A program made the translations under genes and the position numbers. From contig OY755172.1 in assembly GCA_963576735.1 (NCBI GenBank), positions 6,200,001-6,264,000 of the forward strand: a DNA stretch of 64,000 nt, given 5' to 3'. The notes under the pieces were generated by a model. That model made no database searches, had not been told where the DNA came from, and saw only the letters and a program-made list of their open reading frames with translations. Numbering within the stretch: the first letter of the stretch is position 1; every line of letters begins with the position of its first letter. Source of the DNA: Bedellia somnulentella. Its lineage: Eukaryota; Arthropoda; Insecta; Lepidoptera; Bedelliidae. This document shows positions 34,214 to 45,368 of the stretch, in pieces.

Positions 34214-34949
34214 CTGGAACAAAATAAGAAATGCTTATTACTCACAGGTTATAACGTAATGAAAACTTGTCACTTATAAGTTATGACGTATGAAATTTGA
34301 TAGCAGTCAGTATTTTGTTAATAAACTAGATACAAAATGAGATACCCAGAACCACAGACATGTATTTGAATAGATGCCGCAAGTGCATGTACTTCGCGTG
34401 TAAAAACTGAGTAAAATTATCTTAGTTTATCGCCATTTGATTGAGTCCGTGCTCGAACGTTCTCGGTGACAGATGTCAAGCTAAATATAAAAAATGCCTA
34501 ATTGTGTCGTATTGAGATGCAAAAACTATCTAAATAAAGCGGGACTAATTAATAGAAAGATTTCCTTTCATCGGTTGGTCACTTTATTATTACATTATGT
34601 GGTTTTTATTGCAAAATCAATTATTTCGTGTTCGTTGTGGTTTTATACTGAAAAACTTTTAAACGAGTGTGTATCGCTTAATTTATAATACATTGCCGCT
34701 TTTAGTTACAAAGCTATCTAGTATGGCTTGTCTATTAAAACACGCAATGAACATCAAAATGAACGATATTTTCACCTGTCAATCAGCGGTAGCTATTGTC
34801 ATATTTCTGTCATTTTAAGCAAAATGTGTTGTACCTACAAAGATATTTGTATTCGATTCTAATTCTAATCGATTTTGGGAACAGAGAAATGATAATATTC
34901 GCGATGGATGTTCCATGTATCTAAAATATTTTTATGACTACAATGTTTC

Positions 34950-35133
34950 TGTTAAATAATTAATTGGAATACTCTTGTTTTAACTTTGTTTTTATTTAAT
35001 AAAAGAACAGTTTAATTTTAGTTACAAGTTTTTCTCTAAGCTACATTTCTTAATGTGTGGTATGTGTCAGTCTTTATTTACTTCCTTCCTTCACTCAGTG
35101 TTGCCAATATAAATGTACATATATACACGAACA
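34950..35133 (-). repeat. putative 3' LTR of the copia remnant
   Basis: 184 bp that begins TGTTCG and ends TTAACA in the element's sense, directly after the purine-rich tract. It contains a polyadenylation-like AATAAAG. No second LTR was seen, so the boundary is inferred from the TG...CA ends and the tract. Confidence 0.55.
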
Positions 35134-35134
35134 C

Positions 35135-35635
35135 GCCTCCTTACATAAGTTCAAAGCTTCTTAAGTACTACAGTAATTATAATCAATTAGGGAACTATAC
35201 TCCTTTAAATTCAGCATTTTTAAGTTAGTGAATTTAAAATTTCCCACAGGTTTTGTAAATATATCTGCAATTTTATTTTCTGACTCTCTTTTGTATACTT
35301 CCCTGCTAAACATTTTAATTTACAAAGTGATAGTGAACTTCAATGTGCTTAGAATTTTTTGTAAAGTTTCCATACTTAGAAATAGCTACAGCTGCTGAAT
35401 ATTTTATTCATAGATTTTAACTGGTTTACAATCCTTAGTAAAGACATCATTCATTACACAAATTAGAAAATTTAATTCTGTTACTGCTTCTGATAATTCT
35501 ACATATTCAGCAAATGTTGAAGAGTTTGTTACACTACTTTGTTTTTTTTTTATTTCCAATATTGAACAAACGAAGAGTTCCGTACTATCATCTATAATGG
35601 AAAATAACGTTTTTGTATCGCAGCCCCTTTGATAT
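35135..35635 (-). pseudogene. Ty1/copia RNase H remnant
   Basis: Minus-strand translation in shifting frames gives fragments typical of the copia RNase H end: AEYVELSEAVTE, NSKHIEVHYHF and ENKIADIFTKPV, in the expected order. Stops and frame changes break it, and nothing of integrase or RT was seen. It is followed by a purine tract (AAGGAGGCG) and an LTR at 34950-35133, as expected for the 3' part of such an element. A dead copy. Confidence 0.75.
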
Positions 35636-36129
35636 TTACTTTACTGTTATTTAATTATTTATTTTGAAAGGTGATATACAAGTAAATATACTCTGAAAAT
35701 TTTAAGTATCTACTTATTAACGTTTTCATATTGAGCAAACAATTACAGAAAAAAACACGTTTATTGTAAGGGGCCCCCCTTAAAACCCTTTTTTTACTTG
35801 TATTTGTTGTTATAGCGGCAACAGAAATACGTCATTTGTGAAAATTTCAGCTTTCTAGTTATCACTGTTTATGAGATACAGCTTGGAGAAAATCAGACAA
35901 CGAAAAAAAATACTTGATTATTTTTCCTTCTCTACAAGTTATTTTATTTGTTTTTTTTTTCAAATCCGAATTAGTTCTGGGTTGTATTATATTTTGTCAT
36001 AGCGCTTTCTACTGGCTTTCCTTTTTGTAGATAAAATTTCTTAACAGGGTTTTTTTAAATCATTTTGTAACTTTCCGAGAACAAATTTTTAAAACTAATT
36101 AATTAGGTAGGTTATTAATAAAGACAAGT

Positions 36130-36480
36130 TATTATAATAATAAAGGCTACTGAACTACTCACTGACTAACTGACTCATTAACTCACTGATTTAGATCGTT
36201 GTTCTCCGAGAAGATGTAGTGGTGGAGGAAAATAATGTGGGAAGAGTTGCTCAGAATAAAAATGAGACCATGAGAAAATAGCGTTATTATAAAACAGGTA
36301 TAATTCTAGATTTATCATTCTTCTGTCAATTTATCATTCGTCTGTCGACGCACTCGAATATAATCGATTGAATCGTTTACGCGCTGACGGGGAGTTCCCA
36401 TCACTAAATTGCTCATGTGACGTCACAGTAGGTGGAAAAATAATGGCACGCTTGCTTTCTATACAAGAAATGACACTTGC
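36130..36480 (+). repeat. interspersed repeat with ACTGACT-type motifs
   Basis: Opens ATAATAATAAAGGCTACTG then ACTCACTGACTAACTGACTC, the start of a repeat type common in Lepidoptera; the remainder is diverged. A GC-richer part near 36370-36440 includes TGACGTCACA. Confidence 0.45.
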
Positions 36481-36945
36481 GTTATCTATTCACATACAGA
36501 TCTGTGCCCAGAACTTAATTATTATCTGAAAAATATACTATAAAAACTGTTTTGTGAAAGAAAGTGATACTCAACGATGATCGGGTAATGATTGGATGTC
36601 TTAACATAGCAAGTGGCTGACAGCATTGTTATAGTAACAAAGCAAATTAACTTCAATAACAACAACAAGGCTAAAAAGTATATTATTAACAAACTTTTAG
36701 TAGTAACTGTAATGGAAATTTCGTAAATACTACATGAATTTTACCTAATTAAGAAATTTACGTAACGCTGATTAAAGGGTATATTTATATTTCTGGTAAT
36801 TATATATTAACCTTTCTTTCACTCTTTTCTTATATCTATAATTCTAAGAAAAAATACTTTTAGAAGTCGAGAAAGAAAAAAATGTTAAATTAAGTCCGCG
36901 TAGTACCAAATCAGTACCAAATCCTAACACCCATAATAAGAGATA

Positions 36946-37288
36946 ATTTATGCTATTCTAAGCCGATGCTACATGGCCGTAATGATGAACTCGAAACATG
37001 TAACAACCAATTATACAGTCACCTTAATTCAGTCGCATGCATAATTCATGTAATGCATGATGATTTTGAAATTCTGATTAACCTATCATGGGAATTTCGT
37101 TTGGATTATATGTTGTATGTAGGCTCGAATGAAATAACAATCCATAATTTTGTTACACTTACATCTTAGTGATGCATGATTCATCTAAAAAACAATAACG
37201 TTCCTTTCTTTAGGCAAGTTACCTAACAATGTGCTGTGTACATTTAGCGGTTGGAGACCCATCCCCAAAAACCTTTATTTACCTTTTT
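36946..37288. repeat. SINE-A scraps
   Basis: A minus 5' end (TGCTATTCTAAGCCGATGCTAC, 36951-36976) and a plus middle (GCGGTTGGAGACCCATC, 37249-37285). Between them nothing else is recognised. Confidence 0.55.
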
Positions 37289-38378
37289 TTTGTTGGGATT
37301 TATTAAGTCGGATCAGATGAAATGTTACCAATATTTTATCTGATCAATGTGAATAAAACGTGATAGATTTGCCAGGATTTTACAAAGTGCCAATCAATGA
37401 TCTAGGCTTATATATAGTTATGTGTATTTGTAAACTTATAATCAAACTTCGATCAATGTCTAACAAAAAAACTTTTGAAGTAGATCATATTTAAACTCAT
37501 AAAGTAAATTACAAAATTAGTTCTTTGAAACACTGAAATTATAATTTAATTTCAATAAAAGTTTTCTCTTGAACGTCACACAAAGGGGTACTTGAAATAT
37601 GCAAATTGCTAAGCGGCGCAGGCTTGTGAAAATTGACGCACCACTTTAGCAAGGCAAGTAGAAATCTATTAAGAAAAAATCCACAGAGAATGTGCTGCGG
37701 ATTATTCGCTTTCAGTGATACAAAAGAGTAGGAAAACGGGCACGTAGAAAGTCGCGGTTATTAAGGTGAAGCTCGTTTAGGCTGTATTAAGCGGGCAGTG
37801 TGGCTCCCAAATTACGAAGTTTAAAAGAAACTCCACTCAGCCTCGAGAAACTTCGTAACGAACTAAAAATGGAAAATAAAATTGCTGCAGGCTGCGGTGC
37901 AGCTGAGAAGCGGTAAGTAATTGAATAAAAGCTATTCTTAAGTTACTTAAGTACTTATTTTATTTCTTAGTTGTGATTCCAACTATTGATTGCCTACATT
38001 AGTCAGTTGCGGCTCCTGTCTTCGTTTAGCTGCCGCGGGCTTCGTATTTCGCAAGATTCTTTGTCCATTGTTCTCAGTCATTATTGTATGAAAATGGTTT
38101 TCATTGTTTCGTCTTTATTTTATTACGGGCATTTATGTTCGAACAACTGTATTATGTTTCATAAATTAATAAAACTTTTGTTACGGTAATAAATTAATGG
38201 TATGGGATTATAACGAAGATATAGGGCAAATGATGTTTGTTGAAAAGTTAATATTTAATTAGGTATTACTGATCTTCTCATTTAGAATTTATTCACACTA
38301 AAATGTTTTAATTAAGATGTGCTGTAACTACTTATATTCACATCAATAACAAGGAAATAACTTACAATATAAAAATGT
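37289..38378. other. no gene seen
   Basis: 37610-37920 is GC-richer and non-repetitive (AAGCGGCGCAGGC, GCTGCAGGCTGCGGTGCAGCTG) but shows no frame of note; could be regulatory. Confidence 0.45.
37345..37405 (+). repeat. RTE-like LINE scrap
   Basis: GATAGATTTGCCAGGATTTTAC and AAGTGCC match the same region of the family. Confidence 0.35.
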
Positions 38379-38536
38379 TATGTAGTGTATAAATAGCACC
38401 ACCCCGTTTTTTCCCGTGGGTGTACGTAGGAGACGACTAATGGTATCGGGGCTTTTTAACTGATCTTTGGGCGGTGCGGTTGGAAACTCATCACTAACAA
38501 CCTTTATTATTTATAGCCGTGAGTATATGTTTGTTT
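38379..38536 (+). repeat. SINE-A with internal deletion
   Basis: Has GTAGTGTATAAATAGCACC, GGTGCGGTTGGAAACTC and TATAGCCGTGAGTATATG; most of the segment between CCTTTATT and TATAGCC is missing. Confidence 0.8.
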
Positions 38537-38770
38537 TTTGAAAATTTGTGGAATCAAACAGTAAAGATCAATAAATAATTTTAAAAATGCTTTAAGTATT
38601 TTTCAAACAATGTCAGAAGTAAAATGGTTGATAAATGAACCGCTTGAACCCATTATTCGCGAAACAGTGCTAAAAAGTTGGTCAAACCAACTTCCTCGTT
38701 GGCTAACCGCAACATTCACCTGTAGCAACACCACATACCCTCTGCCTTCGGCTGAATACAAACCACCCTC

Positions 38771-38802
38771 TATTTATTTATTTATTTATTTATTTATTTA
38801 TT
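38771..38802. repeat. (TTTA)n tail of the LINE
   Basis: Eight TTTA units. In the sense direction of the LINE this is an (AATA)n 3' end rather than a poly(A) tail, marking the 3' junction. Confidence 0.9.
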
Positions 38803-39083
38803 CGTTGACCACCAACAGCAAATACAACAAACATGGCACAGAACATACAATTTTTTTACAAAGCCAATGACAGGTGATCACAATTACCGGTTCAAAACAA
38901 AAGAGGAACGAAATTAAGGCGGTTGCCCGCGAAAATACAGCAAGTTCATTAGAAAAAAGAAAAATAATAATATTATAAATAACGTTTAAAAATACAAGGA
39001 AAAAAGAGAAAAAAAAAATGAACAAAACAAAAAAAAGACCGTGAATGATGATACTATGATGATAATGAAAGAAAAGTATGTAG

Positions 39084-39084
39084 G

Positions 39085-39133
<49 letters not shown>
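39084..39133. repeat. (TG)n microsatellite in the LINE 3' UTR
   Basis: About 24 TG units with one CG and a flanking TTCG. It lies between the ORF2 stop and the 3' tail, so it may be part of the family's 3' UTR or have arisen after insertion. Confidence 0.95.
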
Positions 39134-39134
<1 letters not shown>

Positions 39135-39175
39135 CGTGTATGTGTGTTTGTATGTTTTAATTATGCTTAAACTGA

Positions 39176-42100
39176 TTAACTTTGACTCGTTTTAAATGTT
39201 TCTATAACATTCTTACGAAATTCAAATCTGTATGAAAAAAAAGGGTCCAAATCACTAAAGTTGTTGTTAAATTCGTACAAAATACGGCGGATGGGAGCAT
39301 TTTGAGAGTAGTTTGTTCTTGAGCGTGGAATATGAAACAAAGATTTTTGCGTATGTCGGGTTCTGTAAGAAGGGGTGTTAATTCCGATTTGACATAAAAT
39401 GTTGGGGCTATCTATGCGGTCATTCAGCAAATCGTGTAAAACAGACATATCTGTAAGTAAGCGACGTTCATCAAGTTTGAGGACTTCGTGATATTTACAC
39501 GATGATTCGTAATCCATGTTCCATATTCGAGCTCTGTAATTTAAATGTTTAATGAAAGTGCGCTGCACGGATTCAATTTTATGAGCATATTTTATATATT
39601 GGGGGAACCAGACGGAGGAAGCAAACTCGAGGATACTACGAACGTAGGCATTATAAACTGTCTTTATGCAGTTGATGTCAGTAAATGGTTCACAGACTCT
39701 CATGACAAAACCTAGATTTTTGTAAGCCCTATCTACTATTTTCTCAATATGGTGTTCAAATGTAAGTTTTGAGTCTAGAGTAACTCCCAAATCTCTCACC
39801 GTATAATCTCTAACAATGGGAGTATTATCAATATAGTATGTCGCACTGATTGGTGAAGAACTACGGGTAAAAGATATAATCGTACATTTAGATGCATTTA
39901 CGTTGATCCTGTTAATTTTATAATACCGTGTCAAGCGATCTAGGTCACTCTGAATATTTTGACAGTCGTTTTCATTGCGAATACTGTGATAAATTTTTGT
40001 GTCATCTGCATACATTAAAAAGTTGCAATTTTGGAAAACAGTGTATATATCATATAAATAAACGTTAAACAACGGAGGACCTAGATGTGAACCTTGTGGA
40101 ACACCAGAAGGAACATTAATGTAATCTGATTTAAAACCTCCTAACACTGCAGCTTGATGGCGATTAAAGATATAAGACGTTATCCACCGATACAGATTTC
40201 CTTGCACACCGAGATGATATAATTTGAGCATTAGAATAACATGGTCTGCTCGGTCAAAGGCTTTTTCGATGTCTGTATATATTGCGTCAACCTGAGCTCG
40301 CCCTTCAAGTGTATTTAGTACATAATCTGTAAATTCAATTAAATTTGTATTAACAGATTTTCCTTGTAAGAAGCCGTGTTGTTGTGGGGGAATCCCGGGT
40401 TTAACTATGGGATAAATTCGCTTGTATGCTATTTTTTCAATTATTTTACCAAAAACATTTAAAATAGAGATTGGTCTATAATTTGAAATTTTATACTTAG
40501 GACCTTTTTTGTGTATAGGGACAATTAGTGCTTCCTTCCAAATTGATGGAAAAAATCCTTCACTGAATGAGCGATTAAAAATTATCGTAAGCGGTGTGGA
40601 GAGATTATTCGAACATTTCTTAATGAAATATGGTGGAATACCATCGGTACCTGCTCCCCCATTAGGGTCAAGGGATGAAAAAAGTTTGATAACTTCTTCT
40701 GTGTCAGTGTTAATATCGCACAGAGTATTACCGGTTTCTGTGAAGGGAGGGGGTAGTGGAGGCAAGTTATATTCATCAGAAGGTTTACTAAAGACGGAGC
40801 TGAAATACTCATTAAACGCATCACAAATAGACTGCCCTGAGTCAAATGTCTTGTTGTTGTGTTCAAAGATCTTAGGGTACGATGATCCTCCGCGGCGCTC
40901 TTTTATATGGGACCAAAATTGTTTGGGGTTGCGTTTAATGTTAATTTCAGTAGATATCAAATAGTTATTATAGCTGGTTTGGTGCATAGTTTTGCATCTT
41001 TTTCGCAAAATAGAAAACTCATCATAATCCAGAGGGCTATTTGTTCTTTTCCATCGTGAGTGAGCTTTGTGTTTCTCCATCAGTGCTTTAACTAAAGGCT
41101 TGCTATACCATTTAGGATAGTTACGATTTTTGTTGCGTGTATCAAACGGAACAAATTTGCGTGTTAAATCATTGAGAGTATCATAAAAATAGTCTAAACA
41201 AGAGTCAACGGAGGGTGCTTCTAACAGTGGTTGCCAAGAGATGTCACTTAGTTTTTTATTTATAGAATCATAGTCACCTTTGCGATACCTAAATCTAGCT
41301 TGGGGTAACTCCTTAAATGGAGAAGACAGAATGTCAGTACCAATGATTTCAAGCGCGGGATGATATTCGTCTATTTTAATGAGAGGATAGTCAGAACAAC
41401 GAACTTCTAGTGGCGAGTTGGAAAACAATAAATCTAAGATGTTATTTTTAGAGTTGGTAATATAATTATATTGACTTAAACCAAGACATGAGAACTTTTC
41501 AACTAAGTCTGTTGCAGCGTTTTGCACTTCAACACTTCCGCGCCGGAAATACTTTGGTGAGTCATTTAAATCCCATTTTACATTTGGTAAGTTAAAATCT
41601 CCAAAAACATAATAATATTCACTGTGTGAATTCTTAACTATTGATTCAATCATTGCTGTAATTTTCGTGATATGTGACACTAACGCCGCACCAGGTGGCG
41701 CGTAAACAACACATAAATGAAGGTCACGGACGATTAGTGATCGGTCAGCTGTAGTGCAGCGCGCGCGCAGCGAGCTACCTGGGATAGTGACCCACAGGGC
41801 TTCTAAGCCTGAAACGGTCAGTTCGGGTCGAGCGCGAGCACAAAGGCCACGTAATACTAGCACTAAGATTCCCCCTCCGTCAGATTTACCACTCGTAACG
41901 CGGTTTCTATCTAACCTAAATACGTCATATCTGTTATCACAAATTTCCGAATCCAAAACGCCCTCGCATAACCAGCTTTCAGTCATAAATATTATATCGT
42001 AATTGTGTAAAAGAATATTATTATAAAGCTGGGGTAGTTTAGTGCGAAGTCCTCGCACGTTTTGATAGAAAATATTTAGTTTATCAAGTGTATTGTAAGT

Positions 42101-42310
42101 TACAAAGAAATAAACAACAGTGATCAAAAATATGAACTCAAAATATAAAGTGTAAAAAAAACGTGTATATATATTGGTTATGAAGAGGATATAGAAACAT
42201 TTAACTATCAGTGATAAAACATACGTTTGCGAGTGAGTGTTTGTGTAGTATAGGTGTATAAATTTGTGTAATTGTTTGGAAAAAAGGTGATTGTGTTCAG
42301 TAGACATCAT
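39176..42310 (-). CDS. LINE ORF2: endonuclease and reverse transcriptase
   Basis: About 1044 residues if started at the ATG at 42310, 62 bp after the ORF1 stop; the open frame runs 52 codons further upstream but overlaps ORF1. An unusual hydrophobic stretch covers residues 30-70. The apurinic-type endonuclease follows: LNIFYQNVRG at about 79, catalytic Glu in TESW (111), GDFN (237-240). The usual SDH motif appears as DEYHPAL, keeping His but with Tyr before it. The RT occupies about 590-850: YRPIS (611), TDIEKAFDRADH with the first catalytic Asp at 680, SGVPQGSHLGPPLF (735-748) and the YADD box (767-770). The remaining ~190 residues are a Cys/His-poor C-terminal domain. No disrupting change was seen. 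It nicks the target and primes cDNA synthesis there (family knowledge). Confidence 0.92.
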   Translation of the reverse strand: MMSTEHNHLFSKQLHKFIHLYYTNTHSQTYVLSLIVKCFYILFITNIYTRFFYTLYFEFIFLITVVYFFVTYNTLDKLNIFYQNVRGLRTKLPQLYNNILLHNYDIIFMTESWLCEGVLDSEICDNRYDVFRLDRNRVTSGKSDGGGILVLVLRGLCARARPELTVSGLEALWVTIPGSSLRARCTTADRSLIVRDLHLCVVYAPPGAALVSHITKITAMIESIVKNSHSEYYYVFGDFNLPNVKWDLNDSPKYFRRGSVEVQNAATDLVEKFSCLGLSQYNYITNSKNNILDLLFSNSPLEVRCSDYPLIKIDEYHPALEIIGTDILSSPFKELPQARFRYRKGDYDSINKKLSDISWQPLLEAPSVDSCLDYFYDTLNDLTRKFVPFDTRNKNRNYPKWYSKPLVKALMEKHKAHSRWKRTNSPLDYDEFSILRKRCKTMHQTSYNNYLISTEINIKRNPKQFWSHIKERRGGSSYPKIFEHNNKTFDSGQSICDAFNEYFSSVFSKPSDEYNLPPLPPPFTETGNTLCDINTDTEEVIKLFSSLDPNGGAGTDGIPPYFIKKCSNNLSTPLTIIFNRSFSEGFFPSIWKEALIVPIHKKGPKYKISNYRPISILNVFGKIIEKIAYKRIYPIVKPGIPPQQHGFLQGKSVNTNLIEFTDYVLNTLEGRAQVDAIYTDIEKAFDRADHVILMLKLYHLGVQGNLYRWITSYIFNRHQAAVLGGFKSDYINVPSGVPQGSHLGPPLFNVYLYDIYTVFQNCNFLMYADDTKIYHSIRNENDCQNIQSDLDRLTRYYKINRINVNASKCTIISFTRSSSPISATYYIDNTPIVRDYTVRDLGVTLDSKLTFEHHIEKIVDRAYKNLGFVMRVCEPFTDINCIKTVYNAYVRSILEFASSVWFPQYIKYAHKIESVQRTFIKHLNYRARIWNMDYESSCKYHEVLKLDERRLLTDMSVLHDLLNDRIDSPNILCQIGINTPSYRTRHTQKSLFHIPRSRTNYSQNAPIRRILYEFNNNFSDLDPFFSYRFEFRKNVIETFKTSQS

Positions 42311-42372
42311 ATTAAATACTAGTGTGACGATTTGTATGAGATAAGAGATATGTTTGGGTAAGTTTTTTATCA

Positions 42373-43371
42373 TCAAGCAATTTTCTTCAGGTCGTTGACT
42401 GACTTTATACATAAAAAAGGTTTGTTTTCGTCTTTTCTGACATAAATCTGACAGTTTCTGACCCAAATAAATTTATAGCCCTGTTTAGCTGACAATGTTT
42501 TGGCTTCATTGAGGAGATTTTTATTTTTTGGCGTTAAGTGGTCATTACAATAAATCTTACTCTCTTTGCTATAACCTATATCTTTAGCGGTCAAACCTTT
42601 TCGTTTACGCAAGCCTGATAATATACTATCTTTTAGGTGACGAGTTTTCAGTTTCACTACGATATTTTTAGGTCTTCCAGAGATGTTCGTAGACGGTCTA
42701 ACACGGTTCACGAATTCCACATCATACTCATGTAGTGTCACGCCCGCCAGCTCGGCCACTTTTGCCACTACATCCTTTAAGTTCTCAGATGAAGATTCTG
42801 GAACGCCGCGGATCTCCAAGTTGTTTTGTCGTAGCCATTGTTGGTGTGAGTCAAACTGTGATTCCAGTTCTGTTATTCGTTGCTTAGCATTTTCCAGTTC
42901 GGACTCAAGCACAGGGATTTTGGCAGTTCTTGTTTCTAATTCGGTTATTCGGCTGCATAAGTCATCTCGAAGTTGGTTTATTTCCGACTTTATTGTATTT
43001 TCTAAACATTGTTTAAACGACAGCATACTGTTTGTAATGAACTCACGCAAATCAGATTCCACAAGCGATTTTGCGACATTAGTGTCAGATAGAGTGTGAG
43101 TCGAGGGAGTATCTTCGCAGATAGACATGTCGAAGGGCGATGGTTTAGTAATATGTTGCCCACGGACGGGTGTTTCGTCACCTGTACGACGACGAGATGT
43201 AATATTGAAGCAGGATGGGCAGCGCCAGTCTTTTTTGTTCTTACCATAGGTTTTCATGAATTCAGATGTAGTAATGTTTACACAAACATAGTGGAAATTA
43301 CCTTTGCACAACTCACAGGTGAGCAGGTCTTTGTCCTCGTGAACAGGTTTACGGCATGCCAAGCAGTTCAT
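42373..43371 (-). CDS. LINE ORF1: PHD finger / coiled coil / baculovirus FP-like protein
   Basis: 332-residue ORF1 protein, presumed RNA-binding partner in the retrotransposition particle. The N-terminus is a PHD-type zinc finger with ligands C3, C6, C19, C22, H27, C30, C51 and C54. Residues about 110-185 are rich in heptad Leu/Ile with ELE and ITELES repeats, a coiled coil likely to trimerise. From about 195 to the end it resembles the FP domain found in many insect LINE ORF1 proteins (motifs EIRGVPESS, VEFVNRVRP, NDHLTPKNKNLL). The start is the first ATG, immediately before the first Cys pair. Close to its stop are further stops in other frames, so ORF2 needs its own initiation or reinitiation. 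Confidence 0.85.
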   Translation of the reverse strand: MNCLACRKPVHEDKDLLTCELCKGNFHYVCVNITTSEFMKTYGKNKKDWRCPSCFNITSRRRTGDETPVRGQHITKPSPFDMSICEDTPSTHTLSDTNVAKSLVESDLREFITNSMLSFKQCLENTIKSEINQLRDDLCSRITELETRTAKIPVLESELENAKQRITELESQFDSHQQWLRQNNLEIRGVPESSSENLKDVVAKVAELAGVTLHEYDVEFVNRVRPSTNISGRPKNIVVKLKTRHLKDSILSGLRKRKGLTAKDIGYSKESKIYCNDHLTPKNKNLLNEAKTLSAKQGYKFIWVRNCQIYVRKDENKPFLCIKSVNDLKKIA

Positions 43372-43560
43372 ATTGCTACCGATCGAATTCTTATGTTACC
43401 GATACTATTGTTTTCTATGCGCTTTGTTGTACGTCGTTGTTATGGAGATGGCGGTAGTAGCAGTTTGCGAGAGTAAATTTATATGGGATTGTATTAATTT
43501 GTCAATACGAACTTTGCGGTTATGAGAGTTCCAAGAGTTCGGCACTAATAGTTCATAATA

Positions 43561-45040
43561 TTATGGTTAAATCACACAAACAAGATGAAAGATGAAAGTT
43601 AATGATGATGATCTATTTTCGTATGCCACGTTAGAACGACGCACTGGAATCGCACCAATCTCACTTCAGAAACAGATTTACGCTGAGATAACAATCACCC
43701 GTGAACTTTGCACTCTTTTTTCAAGTTTTACCGATTCACTTAACTACAACACACAGAATTAGAAAAGAATTTATTAATTATATTTCAAGTTAGCAAGCAC
43801 CAAAATTTCGAGGTACCCCCAAAAAAAAATTTACGACCAATAATAAAAAATAAGACATTAAAATGCGCAGCCTATCATTGTTTCTAAGAAAAACTTAAAG
43901 TTATCAAGTCACGTTTCCGCGCATAAAACAAGGAACGAAAATGGGGAAGGGAATAAATAAAAATGGAAAATTCCATCGGATGGATGGGCGGTCGAGCGCT
44001 CGGCGGCCACGGGCGAGTAGGCACGACTGTTTCTCAAGATAGTGGAAAATCTCGCTGTCGGGACTGATGGCCCGACAGCCGCTCGCCTCCTATAAGCATC
44101 CTGTTCAATATTTGACAGTATCTTGGCAACATCAGTGACACGAACACTCATGTGTATGGAACTTATTTCATCTGTGAAACTCGTATCTATGATCAGCCTT
44201 CTTGAAAATATCACGTATGAATAGTGTGTTTTTTGAGTAAATGTTTTGATAAGCTTACCGTCATATTTCAATGTTTTGCGTTCGGGTGAATAATTTATTT
44301 CACAGATTTAGACTTAGAATATTATACCGATAAATCATTAAAACGTTTCACTCAAATAGAAACTTAACAAACCGCATCTTTCTATGAGCGTATGACGTTC
44401 AAAGTGAATAAAATTGCTTCTGAATTTATAAGCGAGCCTTTTTCTCTTATGACTCTCAAATAAATAAACGTTAATGCGGAACATTTTTTCACAGAGCATC
44501 AGTGACTTGATGCAGTGGGCTTATGCTAAACTCAATCTGAATAATTTAGATATTCGCGAAATAAAATACACCATTTTCCTCGAAAGCCGAGAACATTTCT
44601 CAGTGAGAGATGATTTATTGTCTCTGTTACGTTTCATATTTTCACTAATTACGCTCAACTGCGTCGGAAAGTAATTTGTGTTTTGCATCGCTATGAAGAG
44701 CTTCTTTGTTTACTCAACTTAAATATTCTTCAATTTCTTCTTTCTCTCATCAGTTGCAGCGCTACGTGATTGGCGGAGTCTTTTTGGCTCAGTCTAGATA
44801 ACACTAAGTGTATCATTGCTTGTGATATACGAGTAAAAATAAACTTCATTTAAAATTAATTATTACAATTAAAAAAACAATGATAGTGATAAATAGACGG
44901 AGTAATAAAAATAACACGCATACATATTAAATATTTTGGTGTGGATATCGCAGAAGAATTAAATATAGATAAAATTACAAAAAAAATGTATAAGTAAGAT
45001 AGGATAATGTATTCAAAAGATTTCGAGTCACATAACCATA
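43561..45040. other. no gene seen upstream of the LINE
   Basis: 43975-44110 is GC-rich with a perfect 8-bp hairpin (CTGTCGGG 44055-44062 / CCCGACAG 44071-44078) inside a minus-strand frame with AYSPVAAERSTAHPSDG. No donor site bounds it. Confidence 0.45.
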
Positions 45041-45114
45041 CTTAACACCCTTAGTGACTCTTACGATAGCAATGGAAGGAAAAAGGTTAGTAATATTCTA
45101 TAGCCACACCACAA
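45041..45114 (-). repeat. SINE-A 5' fragment, degenerate
   Basis: CCCTTAGTGACTCTTACGA to the CACACCACAAC end. Confidence 0.45.
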
Positions 45115-45210
45115 CTTGTTCTCTCCTAAATTGAGACTTAAAGTAATGTCTCATTCACATAATAATGTGAATATAAAACCAACACGGGAACATTTTGTAT
45201 AAAAAGAAAG

Positions 45211-45368
45211 TTTAACTCAAACGTTCAAATCATATATCCTCGAAAGGGGTGGTGGAGGTACTAATTCTTCTAAACATCAGGTGATATTGTCACCTCGTGG
45301 TTTTTAGAGTACCAACGTTTTGCTTGGACAGTGTACTCTCGTGATAGGGGTAGGCCTATCGCCGTTAA
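45211..45368 (-). repeat. SINE-B 3' part
   Basis: AACTCAAACGTTCAAATC to GGCCTATCGCCGTT. Confidence 0.85.

Larger units (their letters stand above)
38771..43560 (-). mobile_element. structurally intact non-LTR retrotransposon (LINE), jockey/CR1-like
   Basis: A two-ORF LINE on the minus strand. It has a short 5' leader (about 43560-43372), ORF1, a 62-bp spacer, ORF2, a 3' UTR holding a (CA)n run, and a terminal (AATA)n array at 38771-38802. Neither ORF shows an obvious stop or frameshift, so the copy looks young and may still be mobile. The ORF1 architecture (PHD finger, coiled coil, FP-like domain) and the ORF2 order (endonuclease, then RT) place it in the jockey superfamily; the clade is not certain. 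The 5' end is approximate and no target-site duplication was found. Confidence 0.85.

Noticed and set aside
38610..38870. 86-codon plus frame beginning MSEVKWLINEPLEP
   Set aside because: Runs into the (TTTA)n LINE tail; no known domain and no splice context.
40509..40964. 151-codon plus-strand frame
   Set aside because: Antisense to LINE ORF2, whose frame has all the RT motifs; the plus reading has none.
42683..43476. Plus-strand frames of 126-138 codons
   Set aside because: Antisense to LINE ORF1; Ser/Cys-rich composition expected from the reverse complement.
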